Assembly: GCF_044904705.1 (NCBI RefSeq)
Contig: NZ_JADIKL010000002.1
Location: 729,407-793,406, forward strand
Origin: Rhodanobacter_A agri
Lineage (GTDB): Bacteria > Pseudomonadota > Gammaproteobacteria > Xanthomonadales > Rhodanobacteraceae
Length of the DNA: 64,000 nt
Direction of reading: 5' to 3'
The notes beneath the pieces are model-generated. The model searched no databases. It was not told the DNA's origin and saw only the letters and a program-made list of their open reading frames with translations. How positions within the stretch are numbered: position 1 is the first letter of the stretch; each line of letters opens with the position of its first letter. Made by a program: the position numbers and the translations under genes. Of this stretch, positions 63,398 through 64,000 are shown piece by piece.

Positions 63398-63828
63398 GGA
63401 ATTCCCCCTGTAGGTCGAAAAGCGCCAACATCCATGGGTCCGGGACCTAAATGCGTCGTACGGCCGGGCTCATGGATGCACTAGCTATGTCAGTTGCGGG
63501 AATGCCGCGCCGACGATTAAGCATATAGCAACCGATAGAAAACGTGACGTAAGTCGCTATTTTGATGGTTCCGGGTCATGGCAGCAAAGGCCTTGGGGCG
63601 ACCTGTCACGACAGGGCCGGCTATGTCACCACTCGCCGAGAACAGGTGCATGACGGCTGGGTGACAGCCCCGCTTTAGGCCATCCGCCCATCTGCCCCTT
63701 TTCAGGCGGCTCGGGGGCGCTCTCAAGGCAGCTACCTCGCCAAAGCGATGAACCTCATCGGTAATCCCCCCGTAAATTAGCAGACGCTGAAAGTGGAATT
63801 TTCTCGTAATCTTTCCCGAGGAGGTTCC
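63398..63828. other. Region between beta-helix gene and insertion sequence
   Basis: 431 bases with the divergent promoter of the beta-helix gene at one end and the IS left end at the other. A 134-residue minus-strand frame (63517-63921) runs across the IS boundary and antisense to its transposase, and is not a gene. No other feature is seen. Confidence 0.5.
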
Positions 63829-64000
63829 ATGAAGAAGTCCCGATTCAGCGATAGCCAGATCATCGCCGTGCTCAAGCAAGCCGAGGACGGTACGCCCGTC
63901 CCGGAGCTCTGCCGAGAGCACGGCATCAGCTCCGCCACGTTCTACAAGTGGCGCGCCAAGTACGGCGGCATGGATGCCTCACTGATGGGGCGCATGAAGG
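63755..64000 (+). mobile_element. Left end of an IS3-family insertion sequence (cut by window edge)
   Basis: Starts roughly at the CCCCCCGTAAATTAGC segment (about 63,765) and contains the beginning of orfA. The boundary is estimated, since the terminal inverted repeat and the other end are outside the window. Confidence 0.7.
63829..64000 (+). CDS. IS3-family transposase OrfA (partial)
   Basis: The first 57 codons of a helix-turn-helix OrfA: MKKSRFSDSQIIAVLKQAE, PELCREHGISSATFYKW, the standard N-terminus of IS3-group transposases. GAGGAGG precedes ATG 63829. The gene continues past the window end; the catalytic OrfB should lie downstream. Confidence 0.9.
   Translation, partial: MKKSRFSDSQIIAVLKQAEDGTPVPELCREHGISSATFYKWRAKYGGMDASLMGRMK

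Noticed and set aside
63517..63921. A 134-residue minus-strand frame at the right edge.
   Set aside because: It is antisense to the IS3 OrfA start and crosses the IS boundary, so it is a chance frame.

Overview
The window is about 64 kb of high-GC DNA, dense with genes. Its gene content and order (trxA and rho divergent from rhlB, an A/P/Q/N-rich N-terminal extension on Rho, plant-type GshA, large Oar-like TonB-dependent receptors, TPR-sulfotransferases, a PhoB/OmpR-type system next to an RND pump) point to a gammaproteobacterium of the Xanthomonadales, most likely Rhodanobacteraceae (Rhodanobacter/Dyella-like). This placement is inferred from gene content; no rRNA or tRNA was seen to confirm it.

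Layout. Bases 1-4,200 hold the end of a membrane protein, bioD, a small conserved gene, a secreted M3 metallopeptidase lipoprotein and a small exported protein. Bases 4,200-13,650 are core genes: gshA, rho, trxA, rhlB, ftsE-ftsX, a double-receiver regulator and ung. Bases 13,650-19,170 are accessory: a PKHD-type Fe(II)/2-oxoglutarate hydroxylase, a PAS-AraC regulator and a first large TonB-dependent receptor (TBDR1). Bases 20,000-29,100 hold rpoH behind a perfect CIRCE operator, a two-component system and a complete RND efflux operon (permease, adaptor, outer-membrane channel). Bases 29,100-42,650 are mostly housekeeping: type II NADH dehydrogenase, sterol-desaturase-like hydroxylase, priA, a DUF3667 membrane protein, MATE exporter, sppA, an orphan ABC ATPase, a small lipoprotein, an SDR oxidoreductase, a DegV protein and AMP nucleosidase.

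Bases 42,680-59,200 are the most unusual stretch: three TPR-sulfotransferases, all on the minus strand, alternate with three Oar-like TonB-dependent receptors, all on the plus strand. The receptors share an N-terminal carboxypeptidase-regulatory-like domain and a conserved cysteine pair in a late C-terminal loop. The sulfotransferases share PAPS-binding motifs and a conserved Glu that resemble tyrosylprotein sulfotransferases. A plausible reading is a surface-receptor/sulfation module, in which the enzymes modify either the receptors or a ligand that the receptors handle. The window ends with a Grx4/HesB-like/rhodanese fusion, an SGNH hydrolase, an AlaA-like aminotransferase, a secreted beta-helix protein and the left end of an IS3-family insertion sequence.

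Regulatory highlights are the CIRCE element before rpoH, a DnaA-box pair with an IHF-like site beside priA, a 16-bp perfect hairpin in the rhlB leader, palindromes upstream of TBDR1 and TBDR2, and several clear intrinsic terminators. All calls come from reading the sequence; no database search was possible.
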